From Agreia pratensis (GTDB taxonomy: Bacteria; Actinomycetota; Actinomycetes; Actinomycetales; Microbacteriaceae), in the NCBI RefSeq assembly GCF_900177685.1, contig NZ_FXAY01000001.1:868001-932000 (forward strand): 64,000 nucleotides of DNA, written 5' to 3'. Below, one piece after another: positions 50,413-60,114 of this stretch. The position numbers and the translations under genes were made by a program. Under the pieces are notes generated by a model, which ran no database searches, had not been told where the DNA came from, and saw only the letters and a list, made by a program, of their open reading frames with translations. The first letter of the stretch is position 1. Every line of letters begins with the position of its first letter.

Positions 50413-51810
50413 TCAGCGAGGCAGCATTCGCACCCGAGCTGCGGCTGCGCGCTCCTGCGTTCGGGTCAGAGTCTGCTGCCCGGCAGGCCGGATGACGTAG
50501 CCGGTCACCGGGTCGACCTGGTCGAGGTCTGGCCGAAGCGTGCGGCTCAGCGTGTAACCCGCTGCATGTTCGGCCTCCTGGCGCCGTCGAAAGTCCGCCC
50601 TTCGGTACCAGGCGATGCTGCGCGAGTGCCTGCCGGCCAGTAGCGGATATCGGGCAGGAACAGGCTCGCCTGTGCCTGTTCCCCAGACCGGCGTACCCGC
50701 AGCTCCCTCGCCGCGAAGCTCAGATATCGGCTGTGGCAGCACCTCCGGATCTTCACCGCCCGAGACGATCTGTCGCGCCCGCAGCACCGCCCATTCGGAT
50801 GCCGGCAATTCGGGGCCGCCGGCATCCAGTAGCCGCGCCGCCGAACGTGCCCTCCTCTGCTCGCGACGCGTGAGCGCACGCTCGCCAGCACGTCGGATCA
50901 CGATGGAGGTTGCGGGGTCCAGCTGATCGACCTGAACAGGGCCGAAGCGCGAAAGCGTGTAGCCGGCCTCGAGCTCCTTTAGGGTGAGAATCTTCGCCGC
51001 CCTACCGCGGGTGACTGCGACGAGAATGGCGGCGCCGCTCGCGATCACACCGACGAGGCCTGGAATTCGCATGACGTCGGAGCCTTGCACCTGAGACGCG
51101 ATGAACACCACGATGCCGCCCACGAAAAGCACGCCGACGATTGCTCTCCAGACGGATTGGGTTCGTGTCGACGCCGCCCCGTAGACCGGTTCACGGCGCT
51201 CGATGCCGCCCAGGAGTTCGTCGGCCGTGCGGCTCGGTAGGTCACGGTCGGCCGCCAGTTTCTTGCGAGTCGGGTCGAACTCGGGCACCTCCTCGCGCAT
51301 CAGATCCCTCGAATTCAGCCGCGCGGTGGGCGTGCCGCGCAGTACGTTCACCTCCCGTGCGACCCCCAAGGTATCGAGCGACGAACTCTCGGCGTTGAGA
51401 CTCGCGATGCTGACCGACGGCGGGTATACGAGCAGAGGAATCGTCACCGAGTGGGCGGTGATCGTGATCGCCTCCCGCATGACCAATGAGCGGGGGGCGA
51501 TCGCGAATATCTCCTTGAAAAGCGAGCGACGCTGGAACTGGGGCACCGTTATGGCGGCCAGACCGACGCGGTCTACCTCCGACCACGGTATGAATGCCCG
51601 GCAATCAGCAGCGATGTCGGGGGCAGTGGGTACGGTCAAGTCATAGAGCCTGACTCCGTCGCCGTCGAACACCACCTGAAACGGGTCTCCGAGTCCGCGA
51701 AGCCGACCGCCGTACCCCGCCTCCCAGAGCCGGATGAGCGTCTGCTCCGACGCCGTCGCATGCAGGTGGATGTCACGCGGTCGCGATTCCTCTGTCGATC
51801 CTGCGGCCAT
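50413..51810 (-). CDS. Unknown membrane protein with two copies of a ~50-residue motif
   Basis: 465 aa, no family recognised. Residues 1-215 are soluble and beta-rich. Two helices lie at about 222-240 and 250-267. After them come two related segments: 279-327 (EAGYTLSRFG, VDQLDPATSIVIRRAG, ALTRREQRRARS) and 412-463 (AAGYTLSRTL, LDQVDPVTGYVIRPAG, TLTRTQERAAAA). They share AGYTLSR, DQ-DP-T, VIR-AG and LTR-x-x-x-R-A. Between them is a charged, Pro/Gly-rich linker. The repeated unit resembles a small beta-turn module that reads like a tag or binding motif. Divergent from the LAL regulator. Confidence 0.7.
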   Translation of the reverse strand: MAAGSTEESRPRDIHLHATASEQTLIRLWEAGYGGRLRGLGDPFQVVFDGDGVRLYDLTVPTAPDIAADCRAFIPWSEVDRVGLAAITVPQFQRRSLFKEIFAIAPRSLVMREAITITAHSVTIPLLVYPPSVSIASLNAESSSLDTLGVAREVNVLRGTPTARLNSRDLMREEVPEFDPTRKKLAADRDLPSRTADELLGGIERREPVYGAASTRTQSVWRAIVGVLFVGGIVVFIASQVQGSDVMRIPGLVGVIASGAAILVAVTRGRAAKILTLKELEAGYTLSRFGPVQVDQLDPATSIVIRRAGERALTRREQRRARSAARLLDAGGPELPASEWAVLRARQIVSGGEDPEVLPQPISELRGEGAAGTPVWGTGTGEPVPARYPLLAGRHSRSIAWYRRADFRRRQEAEHAAGYTLSRTLRPDLDQVDPVTGYVIRPAGQQTLTRTQERAAAARVRMLPR

Positions 51811-51972
51811 GCCTCATTATCTCCGAAGCGCCATCGCGCTGCTTCGTGCGTCAAGGCGCCTGCGCTCGTTCCCAGACGAGTGATGTCGAGGTCGATCTTT
51901 TCGCTCGACGGGTGATGTGGGCGGCGCCGAGGCATCGGTAGCTTTCACAGTGAGAAATAAGGAGGAATCCGC

Positions 51973-52017
51973 ATGCTCGATCACCGATCGACACCGCATG
52001 CGGTCACAGCGCCGTGA
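51973..52017 (+). CDS. 14-codon leader ORF coupled to the LAL regulator
   Basis: MLDHRSTPHAVTAP. It has a near-perfect ribosome binding site, AAGGAGGAA, five bases before the ATG. Its TGA overlaps the GTG start of the LuxR-type regulator (GTGA), which itself has no ribosome binding site. Translation of the regulator therefore probably depends on ribosomes finishing this leader. Confidence 0.6.
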   Translation: MLDHRSTPHAVTAP

Positions 52018-54857
52018 CCCAGATCGATGTCGGCCCGCACGCCGACGGAAGGTCACGCCCCGTCTTCGAGGTCGGCTCCGGCTTCGGCTCCGGTGAATCG
52101 GAGCCCGCACTCGACACTCCCTCACGGCGACCCGCGCTGATCGCGCGCGAGAACGAGATCGCCGCCATCCGGAATGCCGTCAAGGCTGCCTCCCGAACCG
52201 GCTCGACCCTCCTCGTCTCAGGTGACGCGGGGCTCGGCAAGACCTCACTGGCATTCGCTGCTGTGGAGTACGCCCGTTGGGCGGGCCTCGACGTTCTGCA
52301 GGCATCCGGTGTTCAGGCAGAGGAGGACGTGCCCTACGCGACGCTGCACCAGCTCCTCCACGTGCTGCGCGACCGTGTTGCCGACCTTCCGCCGCCGCAG
52401 CGTCAGGCCCTGCAGTCGGCCTTCGGCGAAAGCCAGGAGTCGCCGAGCATCTTCCTCGCCAGTGTCGCCGTGCTCACCCTCCTCTCTGAACGCGCGACGT
52501 CGGCCGGCCTCCTGATCGTGATCGAAGACATCCATTGGGTCGACCCCGCGACGCGCGCCGTCGTGAGTTTTCTGGCCCGTCGAATGGCGGCCGAGCCGAT
52601 ACTCCTGATTCTGACGGCCCGTCCGTCACGGATCGCCGATGAGCTGGCAGACAGCCCCGATGTGCAGCACATCAGCCTCGAGCCGCTCGATGAACCGCAG
52701 GCGCGTCGACTCCTTGCCGAGCGTCGCGGCCCCATGGCCGCGGCGGTTCAGGAACGCGTTCTGACCGAGGCACTCGGAAACCCCCTCGCTCTCATCGAGC
52801 TGAGTTCCGTCGCCGACCGCATCGGCGAGATCTCTGCGGCATCGACGCCTCTCACGAAGAGGCTGGAGAGTGCGTTCGCCCACCGGCTGCTCGATCTGTC
52901 GTCGATCGAGCGATCCGTGGTTCTCGTGGCGGCGGTCACCGCGGAGCACCGCCAATCCGAGATTCTCGCCGCCACCTCCCGTCTGGTAGGCGAAGATGTC
53001 GACGCGCAGACGATCGACTCCCTGATACTGCTCGATCTTCTGCATCGCTCACGTGGCGAGGTCACCTTCCGCCATCCCCTCGTACGCTCCGCGGTCGTGC
53101 AGACCGCGACCCCCGCGGAACGCGCGAGGGCGCATCGAGCGGTCGCATCGCTTCTGCCCGTGGGCACAGACAGGCAGCTGTGGCACCTGGCAGTGGTTGC
53201 CGATCTGCCCGACGAGAAACTCGCCGACGCTCTCGAGCAGAGTGCGGCACGGGTACACGAAGCGGGCGACGCGGTCACCGCAATGACCGCGTTCCGGCGC
53301 GCGGCCGAACTCAGCCCTCATCTCGAAGATCGGGCGCGGCGCAACTATCGTTCGGCGGCTATCGCGATCCGCCTGCAACAGCTCACCGAGGCTCAGCAGC
53401 TGATCGACGAGATCGGCCACCAGACCACCGACCCGGGCCTTCTCGCTCGAGTGGCGTGGCTTCGGCAGTCGATCCCGGGCAGTGAGCTGCAGACAGGGCA
53501 GTTCGACGCCACCATCCGAATCGCCGATGAGCTGCACCGTGCGGGCCGCACGGAGCATGCAGTGACGGTGTTGATGACGGTCGGCCGTCAGATCTGGCCG
53601 ACCGTCGCCGAGGGACCCTTCTGGCGCAGCATGCTCGAGCACACTCTCGGCTACGGACTCGACGTGCTCGATCCGCGTGTTCTGTGGATGAAAGCTCACG
53701 GCTCTCCCGGCACCGCTTCACAGGAGGTTCGGCAGGCGCTCGAGTCGATCGATCCTGACAGCGGCTTCACGGTGCACCAGCTGAACATGCTGGCCGATGC
53801 GTCGACGATGGTCGGCGACGTGCAGAGGGTCGATTCCTTTATGCGTCCGACGATCGAGGGGCTGCGCCGCGAGGGCCAGTTGCCACTGCTCTCGATGGCG
53901 CTGCTGACGGATTCGGCGGTTCAGAGCCTCACTGGGCGGTTCCGCCTGATGCGAAGCACGGCAGACGAGGCCCAGCGCCTCGCCGACGAGGCACAGCAGC
54001 CATTCCTCGGCATAGCGGGCTATCTGCATGGCCAGATTGCGCGTGCGACGCTGGGCGAGCCGCTCGCGATCGAACGGCTGCGGGAGCTGTATCCGGCCTC
54101 CGCCGCTGTGCTGGATAGGAACCCCTACCGCCAGATGATGATGCTGACGCAGGGCATCTCTGATGCCGGAGAGGGGCGACACCTCGACGCCTATGTTCGC
54201 CTGCGGCCCTTGGTCGACCAGAACGAGCCGGGCTTTCAGTGGGCCTGGGGGCTTCTCTTCGCCTTCCCTCACTACGTCGACGCCGCAGCCCGTTCGGGTC
54301 ATCACGCCGAGGCGCGCGAGCGGGTGGCCGAGGTAGAAGCGCGCACGGGACTGGCCGAGTCCGAGAACCTCCGCTCGCAACTCGCTGTGGCGCGCGCGCT
54401 GCTGGGGGCGGGCGACGGCGACGTCAGCGCCGATTCCGATGCGGCCTTCCGCATAGCCATCGACGCGACATCGAATGTGCTGCCGTATTGGCGCGCCAGA
54501 TCGATGCTCGCCTACGGCGAGCGCCTGCGCCGCCAGCGTCGCATCACCGAGGCGAGAGAGCAGCTGCGACAGGCGCGGGCCGAATTCGACCGGATGCATG
54601 TGGTGCGGTGGGCGACCGTGGCGCGGAACGAGCTCGAGGCGGCCGGAGAGCACAGCCCCCGTCGCCCCGTCGATCCCGGGTCGCTGCTGACCCCGCAGGA
54701 GGAGCGTGTTGCGTCGCAGGCCGCAGAAGGCTTGACCAACAAGGAGATCGCAGAGCGACTGTTCTTATCACCGCGCACGGTCGCGACCCACCTGCACGCG
54801 GTCTTCCGCAAGCTCGAGATCACGTCACGATCGGAGCTCAAGAACATCAACGACTGA
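52014..54857 (+). CDS. Large LuxR (LAL/MalT-type) ATPase regulator 1
   Basis: 947 aa. An AAA/STAND ATPase domain with Walker A GDAGLGKTS (about residue 69) and Walker B LLIVIEDIHWVDP, a middle helical-repeat sensor (about 430-870), and a C-terminal LuxR helix-turn-helix (LTPQEERVASQAAEGLTNKE, RTVATHLHAVFRKL). ATP and inducer binding are thought to switch such activators. GTG start overlaps the stop of a leader ORF. Target unknown; the paralogue downstream and the hydrolase at 57871 are candidates. Confidence 0.9.
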   Translation: MTQIDVGPHADGRSRPVFEVGSGFGSGESEPALDTPSRRPALIARENEIAAIRNAVKAASRTGSTLLVSGDAGLGKTSLAFAAVEYARWAGLDVLQASGVQAEEDVPYATLHQLLHVLRDRVADLPPPQRQALQSAFGESQESPSIFLASVAVLTLLSERATSAGLLIVIEDIHWVDPATRAVVSFLARRMAAEPILLILTARPSRIADELADSPDVQHISLEPLDEPQARRLLAERRGPMAAAVQERVLTEALGNPLALIELSSVADRIGEISAASTPLTKRLESAFAHRLLDLSSIERSVVLVAAVTAEHRQSEILAATSRLVGEDVDAQTIDSLILLDLLHRSRGEVTFRHPLVRSAVVQTATPAERARAHRAVASLLPVGTDRQLWHLAVVADLPDEKLADALEQSAARVHEAGDAVTAMTAFRRAAELSPHLEDRARRNYRSAAIAIRLQQLTEAQQLIDEIGHQTTDPGLLARVAWLRQSIPGSELQTGQFDATIRIADELHRAGRTEHAVTVLMTVGRQIWPTVAEGPFWRSMLEHTLGYGLDVLDPRVLWMKAHGSPGTASQEVRQALESIDPDSGFTVHQLNMLADASTMVGDVQRVDSFMRPTIEGLRREGQLPLLSMALLTDSAVQSLTGRFRLMRSTADEAQRLADEAQQPFLGIAGYLHGQIARATLGEPLAIERLRELYPASAAVLDRNPYRQMMMLTQGISDAGEGRHLDAYVRLRPLVDQNEPGFQWAWGLLFAFPHYVDAAARSGHHAEARERVAEVEARTGLAESENLRSQLAVARALLGAGDGDVSADSDAAFRIAIDATSNVLPYWRARSMLAYGERLRRQRRITEAREQLRQARAEFDRMHVVRWATVARNELEAAGEHSPRRPVDPGSLLTPQEERVASQAAEGLTNKEIAERLFLSPRTVATHLHAVFRKLEITSRSELKNIND

Positions 54858-54908
54858 ACTGAGGACACCCTGCCAGGGCTACCCTCGTGCGAACCACCGT
54901 TGCGCTTC

Positions 54909-57770
54909 ATGAGCGACAATCGGGAGGTGTCTTCTGCCCAAAATCCTCCCGGCGCTGGGCACGGTGCGACGAACCCCCGACTGACGGGCTCCGACAGCGT
55001 TCTGTTCTCCACCCCATTGCGTGGGCGCGAGCAATTCGCAGAACAACTCGCCGACGCCGCGAAATCGGTCGAGGCGGGCAACTCGCGGGTCATCATCCTG
55101 CGTGGCATTCCAGGCGTCGGCAAGACGCGATTGCTCGGTGAGGTACTGGCAGAGGCGTCCCGGCGAGGCTGGAAGACCGTGACAGCGACCACCGAACCCG
55201 ACTCGAACCTCATTCCGCTCGGATCGCTGCTCGATGCGGTCGCCCGCACGAGTCCGCCGCTGCTGACCAAGACGCACATCCAGGCACTCGCTGGCGAACC
55301 GGATGCGCGGTACTGGCTGGTGCAGGCGCTACGCGACGCGTTGGAGACGGCGACGAAGACTCAGCCGGTCGCCATAGTCATCGACGATATGCACTGGCTC
55401 GATGCCGCATCGCTTGCCGTACTCCGGTCGCTCCTGCCTCGGGTGGCCGATCTGCCCCTGCTCTGGGCCTTATCGGTGCGGTCGGGCGAGCACGGCGCAC
55501 CGGTCAGCCGAACCATGACCGAACTGGCGAAGACGGCGACGGTCGTCGACGTGGCAGCGCTGAGCGACTCCGCCGTCGACGACATCGTGACCGACATCGT
55601 CGGTGCACCGCCTGGGGCCACGTTGTCGGCGATCATGCAGCGCACCGAGAACGTGCCTCTGCTCGTGATCGAGCTTCTGCAGGGCTTGATGGAGGAGAAC
55701 CTCGTCACGACCAGGTCCGGCGAAGCGTACGCCCTCGGAGGCTCGGAACTGCCCGAGCGGTTCGGCGCCTCGATCCGAGAGCGCATCATGCATCTGTCGC
55801 AGCCGGCCCGAACCCTGGTGCAGATCGCTGCCGTGCTCGGCCACGGATTCACCATCCAGAACGCGGCGACGCTTCGCGGGCGCACAGCCGCCGAACTCGT
55901 CGAGCCCCTTGCCGAGGCCGTGGCAGCGCACATCATCACCGATGGCACCGAACTGGCCTTTCGGCACGACGCGATCAGGGATACCGCACTCGGCATGCTG
56001 CCCGACGACCTTCGATCGCAGCTTCAGCGTGATGCCTGGCGCGTGCGCATTGCCGCGGGTGAACCCGTGCTCGCCGTCGCGGCAACGGTCGCGCAGACCG
56101 CCCTGGCAGCCGATGACGACGCGATAGCGCTGTTGCACGATGCCGCGCTTGAGCTGGTCGCAACCGACGCGTCGAGTGCCGCCGAACTCGCCGAACGCGC
56201 GATCGAGCTGATGGCTTCGGAGCCCCGCTTCGCCCAGCTCGCCGTCGACCTCGTTCCCGTGCTCTACGCCGGGGGCAAGGCGACGGCGGCCAGGTCGACG
56301 GCCGCCGCGGTCTTCTCCGCTCTGCCCGTCGACAGCGAAGCGCATCTGCTTCTCTCGATCGCACGACTCGAGACCGAATCGTCATTCGAGGAAGCGATCA
56401 GAACCTGCGACAGAGCGCTCGCGCTCGAGGGCGTGCCCGACGATGTTCGCGCCAACCTCTACGCCGTCAAGGCACTCAACTACGCGAACATCGGTCGGTT
56501 CGTCGAGCTCGCCGACACTCTGGCGCTGGCGACGACTGCGGCGACAGCAGCCGAGGAGTACGCCGCGCTCGCAACAGTCGAGGCCACCGAATCCGTGCTC
56601 CGCTTCTACGAGAATCGGTTCGGCGAGGCCTATCGGCTCATCACGAGCGCCGAGCAACGGATCGCGATCTCGCCCGGGCGCACCCCGTCGCACTGGCTGC
56701 CCGAGGGCCTGTGGCGCGCGTTCCTCAGCAACTCCCTCGGTGATGGCGAGTCAGCACTCCGGATCGCCGACAACAACCTCGCGGAGACGACCCGGCGACG
56801 AGAAGCGCCGGCGATGGCGTTCTGGATGATGCTCCGCTCTCGGGTACTGCTCGATCTCGGCAGGCTCGACGACGCCAAGACCCAGGCCGAGGCCGTGCTG
56901 GCCATCGCCCAAGATCTGCAGCTCGGCGACTTTGCCGATGCGACCGCAGGCTACGTCGTCTTTCGCGTCGCGCTCTACCAGGGCGACAGCGCCGAGATCG
57001 GTCGCAATCGGGACTTTGTGCGAGCGATGTCCGACGGGCCCGGTCTCTTCAAAGTCGGCCGTTGGTTGTCTGCCATCGCGGCAGACGACGTGGGCGACCA
57101 CATCGGCGCGCTCGCGTTCACGAACGATGCTTTCGCGACCCTTCGGGATCCGATCCCCTCGATGACGACGCCCGCCGACTTCGGGGACGACATCGACCTC
57201 GTACGCATCTCGATGCGCGCGGGTGCAGTCGATCGCCTGGCGACGATCCTCGACGTCGTCGAGGCCCGCGCCGTCGCGAATCCGGGCAATGCGCTCGCCG
57301 TCGGCATCCATCACCATGCACGGGGCCTGATCGAGAACTCGAGCGACGAGCTACGGCATGCCGCAGCGGCGCTGCGCGAAGCGGGGCGGCCGCTTGTGCT
57401 CGTCTGCGCGCTCGAGGATCTCGGCGCGGCCCTGGCATCGACAGATGTCGACTCCGCTACCGCAGCCTGGTCAGAGGCACTCGGCATCGCAGAACGCTGC
57501 GGCGCACTGCGCGACGCGGGCCGTCTGCGTCGGCACCTGCGCGGCATCGGCGTTGTGCGCCGGCCTCCCACCTCGACCACGCCATCGGGTCTCACGACTC
57601 GCGAGTTACAGGTGGTCGAGCGACTGGCCGAGGGCCGCACCACCAACCAGATCGCGGACGACCTGTTCCTCTCGCCCCACACGGTGATCACGCACATCAG
57701 GCATGCCTCGACCAAGTGGAATGTGAGTTCGCGCCGCGGCCTCGTCGAACGGTTCAAATCGCAGAGCTGA
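54909..57770 (+). CDS. Large LuxR (LAL/MalT-type) ATPase regulator 2
   Basis: 953 aa with the same layout as its neighbour: Walker A GIPGVGKTRL (about residue 67), Walker B AIVIDDMHWLDA, a long helical middle, and the C-terminal LuxR domain (LTTRELQVVERLAEGRTTNQ, HTVITHIRHASTKW). Sequence similarity to the first is moderate, so this is an old duplication or two related imports. ATG 54909 is chosen over TTG 54900; no clear ribosome binding site. Confidence 0.88.
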   Translation: MSDNREVSSAQNPPGAGHGATNPRLTGSDSVLFSTPLRGREQFAEQLADAAKSVEAGNSRVIILRGIPGVGKTRLLGEVLAEASRRGWKTVTATTEPDSNLIPLGSLLDAVARTSPPLLTKTHIQALAGEPDARYWLVQALRDALETATKTQPVAIVIDDMHWLDAASLAVLRSLLPRVADLPLLWALSVRSGEHGAPVSRTMTELAKTATVVDVAALSDSAVDDIVTDIVGAPPGATLSAIMQRTENVPLLVIELLQGLMEENLVTTRSGEAYALGGSELPERFGASIRERIMHLSQPARTLVQIAAVLGHGFTIQNAATLRGRTAAELVEPLAEAVAAHIITDGTELAFRHDAIRDTALGMLPDDLRSQLQRDAWRVRIAAGEPVLAVAATVAQTALAADDDAIALLHDAALELVATDASSAAELAERAIELMASEPRFAQLAVDLVPVLYAGGKATAARSTAAAVFSALPVDSEAHLLLSIARLETESSFEEAIRTCDRALALEGVPDDVRANLYAVKALNYANIGRFVELADTLALATTAATAAEEYAALATVEATESVLRFYENRFGEAYRLITSAEQRIAISPGRTPSHWLPEGLWRAFLSNSLGDGESALRIADNNLAETTRRREAPAMAFWMMLRSRVLLDLGRLDDAKTQAEAVLAIAQDLQLGDFADATAGYVVFRVALYQGDSAEIGRNRDFVRAMSDGPGLFKVGRWLSAIAADDVGDHIGALAFTNDAFATLRDPIPSMTTPADFGDDIDLVRISMRAGAVDRLATILDVVEARAVANPGNALAVGIHHHARGLIENSSDELRHAAAALREAGRPLVLVCALEDLGAALASTDVDSATAAWSEALGIAERCGALRDAGRLRRHLRGIGVVRRPPTSTTPSGLTTRELQVVERLAEGRTTNQIADDLFLSPHTVITHIRHASTKWNVSSRRGLVERFKSQS

Positions 57771-57870
57771 GTACTGCACAAGGGCACGACGCAGACTAAG
57801 CATCTGCGCGGCCCGATCTACGTCACGGTGACCGATGCCGGTCGGGGCATGTGCTTTCTACCGTGAAGAC

Positions 57871-58587
57871 ATGAGTTCTGATCCGACGATCGTCCTCGTT
57901 CACGGGGCCTTTGCAGACGCGTCCAGTTGGGCGCCCGTCACCCGACGGCTGCTCGATCTGGGGTACTCGGTTCTGGTTCCCGCCGTGCCGAACAGGGGCC
58001 TGGATTCGGACGCCGCCTATGTGCGATCGATCGTCGAGCAGATCGATGGTCGGGCGCTGCTGGTCGGCCACTCCTATGGCGGCGCCGTGATCACGGTGGT
58101 GGGTGAGGCAGAGAACGTCGTCGGGCTCGTGTACGTGTCGGCATACGCCCCGGATGTCGGCGAAAGCGTGGGTCAGTTACAGGCCGCTTTCCCCGATCCC
58201 GAGCTCGCCGCCAATCTCGTCTACACGTACTTTCCGAGCGGAGGCACGGAACCCGGCATGGACGTCTCGGTCGACATTGACGCGTTCCCCCGAGTTCTCG
58301 CGGTCGGTGTGCCCGACGATGTCGCCGAGGTTCTCGCCGTCTCGCAGCGACCCCTCGCGGCAGTGGCATTCGGCGACATCGCCACGAGCGCCGCGTGGCG
58401 CACGCGACCCGTTTGGGGCCTCGTCTCCTCGAAGGACCGCTCCATCAATCCCGATCTGCAGCGCTTCGTATATGCCAGGGCCCGCGCTCATCGCGTGATC
58501 GAAGTGGATGCTCCCCACCTCGTGATGCAGACGAACCCCGGCGAGGTCGCAGCCCTCGTCAGAGAAGCCGTCGAGTCCGTCGGCTGA
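57871..58587 (+). CDS. Alpha/beta hydrolase (EstC/salicylate-esterase-like)
   Basis: 238 aa. Oxyanion HGAFADASSW, nucleophile elbow GHSYGGAV (Ser), and a closing VIEVDAPHLVMQTNP with the catalytic His. Related to plant-type and actinobacterial small esterases that take hydrophobic esters. A -10-like TACCGT ends six bases before the ATG and there is no ribosome binding site, so it may be leaderless. It follows the two LAL regulators and could be their target. Confidence 0.85.
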   Translation: MSSDPTIVLVHGAFADASSWAPVTRRLLDLGYSVLVPAVPNRGLDSDAAYVRSIVEQIDGRALLVGHSYGGAVITVVGEAENVVGLVYVSAYAPDVGESVGQLQAAFPDPELAANLVYTYFPSGGTEPGMDVSVDIDAFPRVLAVGVPDDVAEVLAVSQRPLAAVAFGDIATSAAWRTRPVWGLVSSKDRSINPDLQRFVYARARAHRVIEVDAPHLVMQTNPGEVAALVREAVESVG

Positions 58588-58647
58588 CAACCGATCTTCT
58601 CCTTGCGAAACCAACAATCCAGCACCGTGACGAAAGGAACCGAGCCC

Positions 58648-60114
58648 ATGGCTACCCAGAATCAGACAGAGACTCCCCCTCGCTACACCGACGTTCCCAT
58701 CGGCATCGATGCAACCGGAAAGCGCACCGAGTTCGACAGCATGGGCACCGTCGATGTGCCGGCCGAGCGTTATTGGGGAGCGCAGACCCAGCGTTCGCTG
58801 CAGCACTTCTCGATCGGCCACGATCACATGCCGATCGAGGTATATCGCGCCTACGGCGTCGTGAAGAAGGCCGCGGCTCTGGTGAACGAAGAGGCCGGAC
58901 GCCTGCCCGGCTGGAAGGCAAAGGTCATCGTTCAGGCCGCCGACGAGACGATCGACGGCAAGCTCGACGACGAGTTCCCGCTCTACGTCTGGCAGACCGG
59001 TTCTGGCACCCAGAGCAACATGAACATCAACGAGGTTCTCTCGAACCGCGGCATCCAACTGCTCGGCGGAACGCTCGGCAGCCAGGTTCCCATCGGCCCG
59101 AACGACGATGTCAACATGGGCCAGTCGAGCAACGACTCGTTCCCCACCGCCATGCACATCGCCGCGATTACTGAGCTCGACGAACGTCTGCTGCCCCGTC
59201 TTCGCGAACTGCACGCCGAGATCGCGGCCAAGGCGAAGAAGTGGATGGACGTCGTGAAGATCGGGCGCACCCACTTGGAAGACGCCGTGCCGCTGACGGT
59301 CGGCCAGGAGTGGTCGGGCTACGCCGCGCAGATCGAGGAGTGCATCCGCGAGATCGAGCACAGCCGCGAAGGCCTCCTGCGCCTGGCCCTAGGTGGCACC
59401 GCCGTCGGAACGGGACTCAACGCCCCGGCGGGCTTCTCTGAGAAGGTCGCCGCGAAGATCGCGGAACTCACGGGCAAGAAGTTCGTGACCGCGCCGAACA
59501 AGTTCGAGGCGCAGGGCTCTCTCGACGCCATGGTGCGCGCGCACGCCGCCCTCCGCGGGGTAGCCGTGTCGCTGATGAAGATCGCGAACGACATGCGCTG
59601 GCTCGCATCCGGCCCGCGAACCGGATTCGCCGAACTCGTGCTGCCGTCGAACGAGCCGGGCTCATCCATCATGCCGGGCAAGGTCAACCCGACCCAGTGC
59701 GAGGCGATCGTCATGATCTCGATCCAGGTGATCGGCGACGACGCCGCCGTGGCATTCGCCGGGTCGCAGGGCAACTTCGAGCTCAACGCGATGCGCCCGA
59801 TCATCATCAACAATTTCCTGCACTCCGCCCGCATTCTGGGCGACGGAGTCGAGAAGTTCTTGACCTATTCGGTGAAGGGCACCGAGCTGAACGAGAAGAA
59901 GATCGCGTCGTATGTGGGCGAGAGCCTCATGCTCGTCACGGCCCTCAGCCCTGTCATCGGCTACCAGAAGTCGGCGCACATCGCCGAGGCCGCGCTCGCC
60001 AACGATCAGACTCTGCGCGAGGCCGCCCTGGCCTCCGGTGAGGTCACGGCTGAGCAGTTCGACAAGATCGTGAATCCCGCAGCCCTGACCGGCTCGGGCG
60101 TCGGAGGCGCCTGA
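58648..60114 (+). CDS. fumC: Fumarate hydratase, class II
   Basis: 488 aa. Interconverts fumarate and malate in the TCA cycle, without iron-sulfur cluster. Signature GSSIMPGKVNPTQCE, GTGLNAPAGF and TGSGTQSNMNINEV are intact. ATG 58648 has AAAGGA upstream; the N-terminus is about 20 residues longer than typical. It leads a run of six genes joined by one- to four-base overlaps; a housekeeping gene in front of transport genes is unusual. Confidence 0.95.
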   Translation: MATQNQTETPPRYTDVPIGIDATGKRTEFDSMGTVDVPAERYWGAQTQRSLQHFSIGHDHMPIEVYRAYGVVKKAAALVNEEAGRLPGWKAKVIVQAADETIDGKLDDEFPLYVWQTGSGTQSNMNINEVLSNRGIQLLGGTLGSQVPIGPNDDVNMGQSSNDSFPTAMHIAAITELDERLLPRLRELHAEIAAKAKKWMDVVKIGRTHLEDAVPLTVGQEWSGYAAQIEECIREIEHSREGLLRLALGGTAVGTGLNAPAGFSEKVAAKIAELTGKKFVTAPNKFEAQGSLDAMVRAHAALRGVAVSLMKIANDMRWLASGPRTGFAELVLPSNEPGSSIMPGKVNPTQCEAIVMISIQVIGDDAAVAFAGSQGNFELNAMRPIIINNFLHSARILGDGVEKFLTYSVKGTELNEKKIASYVGESLMLVTALSPVIGYQKSAHIAEAALANDQTLREAALASGEVTAEQFDKIVNPAALTGSGVGGA

